Shown: positions 1 to 5,230 of the stretch, piece by piece | Layout: every line of letters starts with the position of its first letter | How positions within the stretch are numbered: the stretch's first letter is position 1 | From: an uncultured Clostridia bacterium | GTDB lineage: Bacteria > Bacillota > Clostridia > Oscillospirales > Ruminococcaceae | Assembly: GCA_947631585.1 (NCBI GenBank) | Contig: CANRLY010000133.1 | Coordinates: forward strand, 1 to 5,230 | DNA length: 5,230 bases | Reading direction: 5' to 3' | Made by a program: the position numbers and the translations under genes | The notes under the pieces: generated by a model | Seen by the model: the letters and a program-made list of their open reading frames with translations, nothing else | Told to the model about the DNA's origin: nothing | Databases searched by the model: none

Positions 1-1
1 A

Positions 2-469
2 CTGAAAGGCATAAAGCTGCACCCGGATTTCCAGCAGTTCTACATTGACGAGGACAAGGCTTTCAGGATATATGAGGCGGTGGAGGGAAAACTTCCGCTG
101 CTTATCCACATGGGGGACAGCAGGTACGACTATTCACGCCCGAAGCGGCTGGAAAACGTGCTGAGGAACCACCCGAAGCTGACTGCCTTTGCCGCTCACC
201 TTGGCGGATATGAACGCTGGGAAGAAGCGGCGTCCTGCCTGTATTTTGACAACATACGCTATGATACGTCATCTTCGCTGGAGTTTATTTCGGCGGATTT
301 TGCCAGAGACGTTATCCACAGCTTCGGCGTGGAAAAGGTGTTTTTCGGAACTGACTTTCCTATGTGGGATCACGCCGGAGAACTGGCAAGGTTCATGAAG
401 CTGGGGCTTACTGACAGCGAAAATAAAAAAATACTTGCTGAAAATTTCAAAAAACAGTTTGATCTTTAA
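2..469 (+). CDS. Amidohydrolase-2 family metal-dependent hydrolase, C-terminal part (5' end outside window)
   Basis: The reading frame is open from base 2 and ends at TAA (467-469), leaving 155 C-terminal residues. No start is assigned, because homology-like sequence runs to the window edge; the GTG at 80 is internal. The visible part begins with KGIKLHPDFQ, typical of the middle of an amidohydrolase-2 (COG2159/PF04909) TIM barrel. LLIHMGD follows, with His36 of the visible part as the probable metal-ligand histidine, then AAHLGG (His66, the position of the catalytic histidine in the ACMSD-like family) and VFFGTDFPMW (Asp118, the usual last-strand metal ligand). The end, ENFKKQF, matches the family's closing helix. 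The N-terminal HxH metal pair would lie left of the window. Family assignment is good. Substrate is unknown: members include decarboxylases and hydrolases, and nothing here decides between them. It precedes the antiporter gene by 41 bases and is probably co-transcribed with it. Confidence 0.85.
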   Translation: MKGIKLHPDFQQFYIDEDKAFRIYEAVEGKLPLLIHMGDSRYDYSRPKRLENVLRNHPKLTAFAAHLGGYERWEEAASCLYFDNIRYDTSSSLEFISADFARDVIHSFGVEKVFFGTDFPMWDHAGELARFMKLGLTDSENKKILAENFKKQFDL

Positions 470-473
470 ACAG

Positions 474-490
474 CTGCCGGCTGACGGCAG
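474..490 (+). other. Intercistronic GC-rich inverted repeat / hairpin
   Basis: CTGCCG and CGGCAG form a perfect six-base-pair stem around the five-base loop GCTGA, five bases after the hydrolase stop codon and eight bases before the Shine-Dalgarno of the antiporter gene. No T-tract follows, so it does not look like an intrinsic terminator. It could be an mRNA-stabilising or processing hairpin, or be fortuitous. The repeat is visible directly; the role is inference. Confidence 0.4.
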
Positions 491-498
491 ATCTGATC

Positions 499-504
499 GG
501 AGGA
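499..504 (+). promoter_or_regulatory. Ribosome binding site of the antiporter gene
   Basis: GGAGGA lies six bases before the ATG at 511, a near-consensus Shine-Dalgarno with good spacing. It supports this start over the in-frame ATG four codons later. Confidence 0.85.
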
Positions 505-510
505 ATAAAA

Positions 511-1485
511 ATGGGACTTGCAATGTGGTGTGTTTTATATGTGATATTGGCTTCAATGGTGGTGTTTTTCTCGATAAAACTGGCGGATTATGTGGATCTT
601 ATCGACAAAAAATCAAACCTTTCAGGCGCATTTATCGGCGGAGTTATCCTTGCGGCTGTTACCAGCCTGCCTGAACTGTTCACCTCCATCTCGTCAGTGC
701 TTATGCTCAATAAGCCCGATATGGTGATGGGAAATATACTGGGAAGCAACCTGTTCAACGAATGTATCCTTGCAATTATTCTGGTCATAATGGGAAAAGG
801 CTTTGCAAACGCCAAAGTGGGCGGAAGCCACCTAAAGACTACGCTGTTCACCCTTTTCCTGTTTGTTGCGATGTTCTTTGCGACTTACCTTGGCTTTGAC
901 AAGAGCTTTTTCAACATCAGCGTATATTCGGTGCTGATAATCGGGACCTACGCTCTTTCCATAAAATTCATGGCGACCGACAATGCGGAAAATGACGAAG
1001 AGGATACAAGCAGTCTTACTATGAAGCAGATCGTCATAAGATTTATTATAATGGCTCTGCTGCTGGTGGTGTCGTCGGTATTTGTGACGCTGGTCACCGA
1101 TAAGCTCGCCGAGGGCTTCAACATGGGGGCGACCGTTGCCGGCGCACTTTTTCTGGGTATCGCTACTTCCTTGCCGGAACTTACCTCCTCTTTCACCCTT
1201 GCAAGAAAAGGGAACTTCAACGCCACAGTGGGAAATGTTATGGGCAGCGGAATGTTCAACTTCTGCATACTTGCCCTTGGCGACCTGATGTACAGAGGCG
1301 GCTCTATCTACAACAGCGACGGCTCGAAAATGCTGGTGCTTTTCGGAACGATAGCTACTCTGCTGGTGACGGTAACGCTGGCAGTCAAGAAAACAGACAG
1401 CAAAAAAGGCGGCGTCTCCCTGCTGTACAGGGCGTTGGGACTGGGCGTGCTTGCCTGCTACGGCTTGTTTATTACGCTTTCATGA
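511..1485 (+). CDS. Sodium/calcium exchanger (CaCA) family cation antiporter
   Basis: A 324-residue integral membrane protein of the Ca2+:cation antiporter family, expected to exchange Ca2+ (or another cation) for Na+ or H+ across the cytoplasmic membrane. Two inverted halves are visible. The alpha-1 repeat (about residues 39-88) has TSLPE (Glu55) and GNILGSNLFN (Asn83). The alpha-2 repeat (about 206-254) has TSLPE (Glu223) and GNVMGSGMFN (Asn250). The two glutamates are the family's core ion ligands. About ten hydrophobic segments are seen, roughly at 4-22, 40-62, 76-96, 109-127, 135-153, 173-196, 205-226, 240-258, 275-292 and 303-322. This is the bacterial YrbG/NCX_Mj-like arrangement and length. 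The halves are joined by a short acidic loop (157-165, six Asp/Glu in nine residues). In alpha-2 the usual GSN is GSG, and Asn250 occupies the position of NCX_Mj Asp240. Family is secure; ion preference and coupling ion are not shown. It sits 23 bases before ppk1, probably in one operon. Confidence 0.9.
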   Translation: MGLAMWCVLYVILASMVVFFSIKLADYVDLIDKKSNLSGAFIGGVILAAVTSLPELFTSISSVLMLNKPDMVMGNILGSNLFNECILAIILVIMGKGFANAKVGGSHLKTTLFTLFLFVAMFFATYLGFDKSFFNISVYSVLIIGTYALSIKFMATDNAENDEEDTSSLTMKQIVIRFIIMALLLVVSSVFVTLVTDKLAEGFNMGATVAGALFLGIATSLPELTSSFTLARKGNFNATVGNVMGSGMFNFCILALGDLMYRGGSIYNSDGSKMLVLFGTIATLLVTVTLAVKKTDSKKGGVSLLYRALGLGVLACYGLFITLS

Positions 1486-1490
1486 TATAG

Positions 1491-1495
1491 AAAGG
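1491..1495 (+). promoter_or_regulatory. Weak, distant ribosome binding site of ppk1
   Basis: AAAGG is the only recognisable Shine-Dalgarno-like element before the ppk1 ATG at 1509. It lies 13 bases away, longer than the usual 5-10. An in-frame TAG (1506-1508) sits directly before the ATG, so no upstream start is possible in this frame. The protein's conserved NRELSW motif begins at residue 8, which fixes the start. Translation may depend partly on ribosomes finishing the antiporter gene 23 bases upstream (inference). Confidence 0.45.
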
Positions 1496-1508
1496 CAAAG
1501 TGATATAG

Positions 1509-3668
1509 ATGGCAAACAAGGTTTACGACAACAGAGAGCTTTCGTGGCTGAAATTTGACGACAGAGTTCTGGAGGAATCTGCCGATCTTTCTGTTCCGCT
1601 GATGGAAAGGCTTTCTTTTGCATACATTTTTGCAAACAATCTCGATGAATTTTACATGGTGAGGGTAGGTTCTCTGAACGACAAGATGCTTACAAACGAC
1701 GGCGACCGTGACGGCAAGACTCAGCTTAAACCGTCGGAACAGCTTGACAGGATATACAGCCGCACCAAAACTTTGCTTGCAAAAAAGGACGAACATTTTT
1801 CGTCTCTGCGCAGCGAACTGGCAGTGCAGGGCATAAAGCACCTTTCCTATAAGGACCTTAACGACCGTGAACGTGAGTTTGCAGAGGCGTTTTTCAACTT
1901 TGAGATAAAACCGTTCGTTTCGCCGCAGGTGGTGGACAGACGGCACCCTTTTCCTTTCCTTAAAAACAAAGAGATCTACCTGGTGGCTAAACTTGCTTCA
2001 AAGAAGCAGTCGGATTCCGATGTGAAACTGGGCATAGTCTCCACTTTCAGCGGAGGAGCGGGAGCTTTCCCAAGGGTGGTGTTCCTGCCGTCTGACGATA
2101 ATTCCGACGAAGTGAGATTTATTCTTTCGGAAGATATAATCAGCCACTGCTGCTCGAAAATATTCGACGGCTTCAGGATACAGGAAAAAGCCCTTATTCG
2201 TGTTACCCGAAACGCCGATATTGATATTGAAAATTCCTACCACGACAGCGATATGGACTTTCGCTCCATAATGACCGAAATGGTAAAAAAACGCCGCCGC
2301 CTTCAACCGGTGAGATTGCAGATGTCAAAGCAGCTCTCCGACCTGACCACCGGGGAGATCTCCGCCAGGCTGGAGCTTTCAAAGAAGCAGGTGTTCGTGG
2401 AGAAATCGCCGCTGGATATGTCCTATGTGTCTACAGTCTGCGACAAGGCTGCAAAGAAACAGCAGCTTTTCTTCCAGAAGAAAACTCCCCAGCCATCGCC
2501 GGACGTCAAGGAAAATATCCCTATGGCTTATCAGATAGAACAGGGGGATATCCTGCTTTCTTACCCTTATGAGAGCATTAAGCCTTTTATCCGGCTGCTT
2601 CAGGAATCCGCCGAGGACCCGGACGTTGTCTCCATAAAGATAACGCTTTACCGTGTGGCAAAAGATTCCAAAGTGGTGGACGCTCTGGTCTCCGCCGCTG
2701 AAAACGGCAAGGAAGTCCTGGTGCTTGTGGAACTGAGGGCAAGGTTCGATGAGGAAAACAACATAGGCTGGTCAAAACGCCTTGAGGACAGCGGCTGCAA
2801 CGTTATATACGGTCCGAGGGAGCTGAAAGTCCACTCAAAACTGCTGCTCATCACCAGAAAGTCGGGAAAGACCGTCAGGTACATAACCCAGATAGGCACG
2901 GGAAACTATAACGAAAAAACTTCGGCGATATATACCGACCTTTCTCTTATGACCGCCAACAAGGATATAGCCGCCGATGCGGTGACATTTTTCAACGCCC
3001 TGTCTATGGGGCTTCTGGTGGAACATTCAAATTTTCTGCTGGTCGCTCCTAAATGCCTGAGAAACCGTATTCTGGAACTTATGAACAGGGAACTGGAGAT
3101 CGCCAAGGCGGGCAAGGAGGCTTACATAGGTCTGAAACTCAACTCCCTGACTGACAAAGTTCTGATAGACAAGATGATAGAATGTTCTAAGGCGGGAGTA
3201 AAGATAGAGTGCGTGATAAGAGGCATAAGCTGCCTTGTGGCAGGGATACCGGGCGTCAGTGAGAACATTCAGATACGCTCCATAGTGGGAAGATTCCTTG
3301 AACACGCAAGAGTGTATATTTTCGGCGTGGGGGAAAGAATGAACGTGTACATATCCTCTGCGGATTTCATGACGAGAAATACCGTCAAGCGTGTGGAAGT
3401 CGCCGCACCGCTCCTTGACCCGAAGGTCAAAGCAAAGGTGCTGGAGATATTCAGGATACAAATGTCAGACAACGTAAAAGCCCGTATCCAGCAGCCTGAC
3501 GGAAGTTACAAAAAAGCTGAGATATCACAGTCGGCTCTCAGCGCACAGGATTATTTCTATCTTCAGTCGTATGCCAACGCCCAGATGGCTGAGGCTAAAG
3601 CAGCCGAACCGGTCAAAGAAAAGAAAAAAGGCTTTTTTGCAAGGCTTTTCAGCCGTAAGAAGAAATAG
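1509..3668 (+). CDS. ppk1: Polyphosphate kinase 1 (Ppk1)
   Basis: A 719-residue Ppk1, which reversibly transfers the terminal phosphate of ATP to long-chain inorganic polyphosphate. Domain order is standard. The N domain (about 1-110) has NRELSWL (8-14) and NNLDEFYMVRV (43-53). The head domain is about 115-320. The first phospholipase-D-like domain has YPYES (352-356), the Mg2+-phosphate arginines Arg382 (LYRVAKDS) and Arg412 (ARFDEENN), the phosphorylated histidine His442 (KVHSKLLL), and GTGNYNEKT (463-471). The second such domain has RGISCL (571-576) and His599 (FLEHARVY). Spacing from Arg382 through Arg412 and His442 to His599 equals that of E. coli Arg375, Arg405, His435 and His592 (constant offset of seven), so the active site looks intact. 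The length slightly exceeds the roughly 690 usual for the family because of an Ala-rich then Lys/Arg-rich tail (about 690-719). The start is fixed by the in-frame TAG just upstream. It is probably co-transcribed with the antiporter gene; no clear terminator follows its stop codon. Confidence 0.97.
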   Translation: MANKVYDNRELSWLKFDDRVLEESADLSVPLMERLSFAYIFANNLDEFYMVRVGSLNDKMLTNDGDRDGKTQLKPSEQLDRIYSRTKTLLAKKDEHFSSLRSELAVQGIKHLSYKDLNDREREFAEAFFNFEIKPFVSPQVVDRRHPFPFLKNKEIYLVAKLASKKQSDSDVKLGIVSTFSGGAGAFPRVVFLPSDDNSDEVRFILSEDIISHCCSKIFDGFRIQEKALIRVTRNADIDIENSYHDSDMDFRSIMTEMVKKRRRLQPVRLQMSKQLSDLTTGEISARLELSKKQVFVEKSPLDMSYVSTVCDKAAKKQQLFFQKKTPQPSPDVKENIPMAYQIEQGDILLSYPYESIKPFIRLLQESAEDPDVVSIKITLYRVAKDSKVVDALVSAAENGKEVLVLVELRARFDEENNIGWSKRLEDSGCNVIYGPRELKVHSKLLLITRKSGKTVRYITQIGTGNYNEKTSAIYTDLSLMTANKDIAADAVTFFNALSMGLLVEHSNFLLVAPKCLRNRILELMNRELEIAKAGKEAYIGLKLNSLTDKVLIDKMIECSKAGVKIECVIRGISCLVAGIPGVSENIQIRSIVGRFLEHARVYIFGVGERMNVYISSADFMTRNTVKRVEVAAPLLDPKVKAKVLEIFRIQMSDNVKARIQQPDGSYKKAEISQSALSAQDYFYLQSYANAQMAEAKAAEPVKEKKKGFFARLFSRKKK

Positions 3669-3743
3669 TTGTACGTCTGAGGAAAACAAGCGTATTCCAC
3701 AAGAAAACATTTATTTGCGCCGGAAATTTGGTTTATTCGCCAG

Positions 3744-3772
3744 TTGACTTGAATAAAAATATATTTTATAAT
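3744..3772 (+). promoter_or_regulatory. Sigma-A (sigma-70 type) promoter of the aspartokinase gene
   Basis: TTGACT (3744-3749) and a perfect TATAAT (3767-3772) are separated by exactly 17 bases. Transcription should start near 3779-3780, giving a leader of about 33 bases before the TTG start at 3813. The spacer is extremely AT-rich (3 G/C in bases 3751-3780) and contains the palindrome AAAATATATTTT (3756-3767). This may simply aid melting or bending, though an operator is possible. The remaining intergenic stretch after ppk1 (3669-3743) shows no gene and no convincing terminator. Confidence 0.8.
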
Positions 3773-3794
3773 ATTTGTTGTGTGAAAACATATT

Positions 3795-3802
3795 AAAAGG
3801 GG
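3795..3802 (+). promoter_or_regulatory. Ribosome binding site that selects the TTG start of aspartokinase
   Basis: AAAAGGGG ends ten bases before TTG 3813-3815. An in-frame TAA (3807-3809) lies two codons upstream. The next in-frame ATG comes only at residue 52, inside conserved kinase sequence, so TTG is the only sensible start. Confidence 0.75.
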
Positions 3803-3812
3803 TTGTTAAATT

Positions 3813-5132
3813 TTGATAAAGGTTGTTAAGTTTGGCGGAAGCTCTCTTGCCAGTGCGGAGCAGTTCAAAAAAGTCGGGGAGATAATCAGGGCGGAGGAGT
3901 CCAGAAGATATGTAGTTCCGTCAGCGCCGGGAAAAAGATCTCCTGGGGACACAAAAGTCACCGATATGCTTTACAAGTGCTATGATATTGCTGTAAAGGG
4001 AAACGACTTCACAACTGAATTTGACGGGATAAAACAGCGTTACAACGAGATAATTTCAGGGCTTGGGCTGGATATGTCGCTGGAAAAGGAATTTGAGATA
4101 ATAAGGTCTTGTTTTATCGGCAAGGCAGGCAGGGATTACGCCGCTTCCAGGGGCGAATATCTGAACGGCAAGATACTTGCGGCTTACCTGAAGTATGACT
4201 TCATCGACGCTGCGGACGTTATCTTTTTTACTGAACAGGGAACTTTTGATGCGGAAAAGACAGGCAAGATACTGGGCGAAAGACTTGCCCACACCGACTG
4301 CGCAGTTATACCGGGATTTTACGGCTCTATGCCAAACGACACTATAAAGACTTTTTCAAGGGGCGGTTCGGACGTTACCGGCTCGATAGTGGCTTCCGCC
4401 TGCAATGCTGACTTGTACGAAAACTGGACGGACGTTTCGGGATTTCTCATAGCCGACCCCAGGATAATCAAAGACCCTGAGCCGATAACTACCATCACTT
4501 ACAAAGAACTGAGAGAACTTGCCTACATGGGGGCTGGCGTTCTGCACGAGGATTCCATTTTCCCGGTGAGAAAGGCTGGTATCCCCATTAATATCAAAAA
4601 TACCAACGCTCCCGACGACCCGGGAACTATGATAGTTGAAAGCACCTCCCAGAAGCCGAGGTTCACTATCACAGGCATTGCCGGAAAGACCGGATTTGCA
4701 GTTATCAACATTGAAAAAGATATGATGAACGCAGAACTGGGCTTTGGCAGAAGAGTGCTTGAGGTGCTGGAAAAGAACGGCATTTCCTTTGAGCATATGC
4801 CCTCCGGTATCGACACAATGAGCATAATCGTCCATCAGGAGGAGTTTGAAAAGAAAGAGCAGGAGATACTTGCCGGTCTGCACAGGAACGTTCACCCTGA
4901 CACCATAGACATCGAAACGGATCTGGCGCTTATCGCTGTGGTGGGTCGGGGAATGAAGTCCACCAGAGGAACAGCCGGAAGGATATTTGCGGCTCTTGCC
5001 CACAGCCATATAAACGTAAAAATGATAGATCAGGGTTCCTCTGAGCTGAATATCATAATCGGCGTCGATGAGAAGGATTTTGCGGCTGCGACCAAATGTA
5101 TTTACGATATCTTCGTGACATTTCAGCTGTGA
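3813..5132 (+). CDS. Aspartokinase (aspartate kinase), monofunctional, with C-terminal ACT domains
   Basis: A 439-residue cytoplasmic enzyme phosphorylating L-aspartate to 4-phospho-L-aspartate, the committed step toward lysine/diaminopimelate, threonine and methionine. The kinase domain (about 1-280) shows KFGGSSLA (6-13), VVPSAPGKR (34-42) followed by TKVTD (47-51), the substrate-binding SRGEYLNGK (112-120), PGFYG (167-171), FSRGGSDVTGS (181-191), the nucleotide-binding YENWTDVSGF (202-211) and NIKNTNAPDDPGT (260-272). Two ACT regulatory domains follow, roughly 285-345 (GFGRRVLEVLEKNGISFEH) and 370-437 (INVKMIDQGSSELNIIIGV), so amino-acid feedback control is expected. Overall length and motifs resemble Bacillus YclM (aspartokinase III) more than LysC-type enzymes, which are usually shorter and have an internal start for a beta subunit; I see no such start here. 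There is no homoserine dehydrogenase fusion. The start codon is TTG, with its own strong promoter upstream, making it a separate transcription unit from ppk1. The effector cannot be read from sequence alone, so I assign no lysC/thrD-type symbol. Confidence 0.95.
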   Translation: MIKVVKFGGSSLASAEQFKKVGEIIRAEESRRYVVPSAPGKRSPGDTKVTDMLYKCYDIAVKGNDFTTEFDGIKQRYNEIISGLGLDMSLEKEFEIIRSCFIGKAGRDYAASRGEYLNGKILAAYLKYDFIDAADVIFFTEQGTFDAEKTGKILGERLAHTDCAVIPGFYGSMPNDTIKTFSRGGSDVTGSIVASACNADLYENWTDVSGFLIADPRIIKDPEPITTITYKELRELAYMGAGVLHEDSIFPVRKAGIPINIKNTNAPDDPGTMIVESTSQKPRFTITGIAGKTGFAVINIEKDMMNAELGFGRRVLEVLEKNGISFEHMPSGIDTMSIIVHQEEFEKKEQEILAGLHRNVHPDTIDIETDLALIAVVGRGMKSTRGTAGRIFAALAHSHINVKMIDQGSSELNIIIGVDEKDFAAATKCIYDIFVTFQL

Positions 5133-5164
5133 TAAATGAAAGTTCAAATAGCGTCATGAAAGGC

Positions 5165-5190
5165 GGAAGCGTCTTTTGTGGCGCTTTTTT
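5165..5190 (+). terminator. Rho-independent terminator of the aspartokinase gene
   Basis: AAGCGTC (5167-5173) pairs with GGCGCTT (5180-5186) across the six-base loop TTTTGT, with one G-U pair. Two further G-U pairs can extend the stem at its base. The 3' arm runs into a T6 tract (5185-5190). It lies 32 bases after the aspartokinase stop. The stem is moderate rather than strong. Confidence 0.6.
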
Positions 5191-5195
5191 GCATG

Positions 5196-5230
5196 AAAAA
5201 ACGGTGCGGCGTCCTTGATGACACTGCACC
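5196..5230 (-). terminator. Rho-independent terminator for a convergent minus-strand gene beyond the right edge
   Basis: GGTGCGG (5203-5209) pairs with CTGCACC (5224-5230), then a C/A mismatch, then GTC (5211-5213) with GAC (5220-5222), around the loop CTTGAT. On the minus strand this hairpin is followed by one base and then six T (complement of A6 at 5196-5201), the classic intrinsic terminator form. The gene it would serve is not in the window. Whether it also works on the plus strand depends on bases beyond 5230. Confidence 0.7.

Noticed and set aside
80..469. GTG at 80 as the true start of a short 129-residue protein
   Set aside because: The same frame continues upstream to the window edge with family-like sequence (KGIKLHPDF), so the gene is cut by the window rather than starting at 80.
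3624..3630. A AAA AAG heptamer in ppk1, the dnaX-type frameshift slippery sequence
   Set aside because: It is out of phase: the actual codons are AAA (3624-3626) and AAA (3627-3629), so the two tRNAs would not sit on the slippery codons. The protein also ends normally 13 codons later.
3681..3698. GGAA/TTCC inverted repeat as a terminator for ppk1
   Set aside because: Only four base pairs around a ten-base loop, with no T-tract after it; too weak to call.
3669..3812. Possible lysine riboswitch or T-box leader before aspartokinase
   Set aside because: The whole spacer is 144 bases and the consensus promoter leaves only about 33 bases of leader; no extended stem architecture or T-box motif is visible.
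4356..5147. Long minus-strand open frame (263 codons) opposite aspartokinase, and a 162-codon one at 1458-1946 opposite the antiporter/ppk1 junction
   Set aside because: Both overlap strongly conserved coding sequence on the plus strand, their translations show no recognisable family motif, and I saw no convincing ribosome site; they look like antisense shadows.

Overview
The window holds four same-strand protein genes of an ordinary bacterial chromosome, with two transcription ends facing each other at the right edge. I infer a low-to-mid GC Firmicute of the Clostridia, perhaps Ruminococcaceae. The basis is GGAGG/AAGGGG-type ribosome binding sites, a TTG start, a consensus sigma-A promoter in a very AT-rich spacer, and an aspartokinase resembling the Bacillus YclM type. 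I have no marker gene that proves the taxon.

Layout. Bases 2-469 are the C-terminal 155 residues of an amidohydrolase-2 family TIM-barrel metal-dependent hydrolase whose start lies left of the window. After 41 bases, which contain a small GC-rich hairpin and a strong Shine-Dalgarno, comes a ten-helix sodium/calcium exchanger family (CaCA) antiporter (511-1485). After a further 23 bases comes polyphosphate kinase 1 (ppk1, 1509-3668), with all its catalytic residues recognisable. These three genes are close enough to be one transcript. A 144-base spacer follows. It has a TTGACT/TATAAT promoter with an exact 17-base gap that drives a monofunctional, ACT-domain aspartokinase starting at TTG (3813-5132). 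The aspartokinase is followed by a plausible Rho-independent terminator (5165-5190). Beyond that is a hairpin whose U-tract lies on the minus strand (5196-5230), so a convergent minus-strand gene probably sits just right of the window.

How they work together. The exchanger and Ppk1 form a plausible cation/polyphosphate pair, since polyphosphate is a strong chelator of divalent cations, but this link is inference from adjacency. The aspartokinase, the first step of lysine/threonine/methionine and diaminopimelate synthesis, appears to be an independent transcription unit. Its predicted leader of about 33 bases is too short for a lysine riboswitch.

I found no mobile element, CRISPR array, RNA gene or evident undescribed system. 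The findings listed are modest: terminator architecture, start-site signals, the gene pairing and a basic tail on Ppk1.
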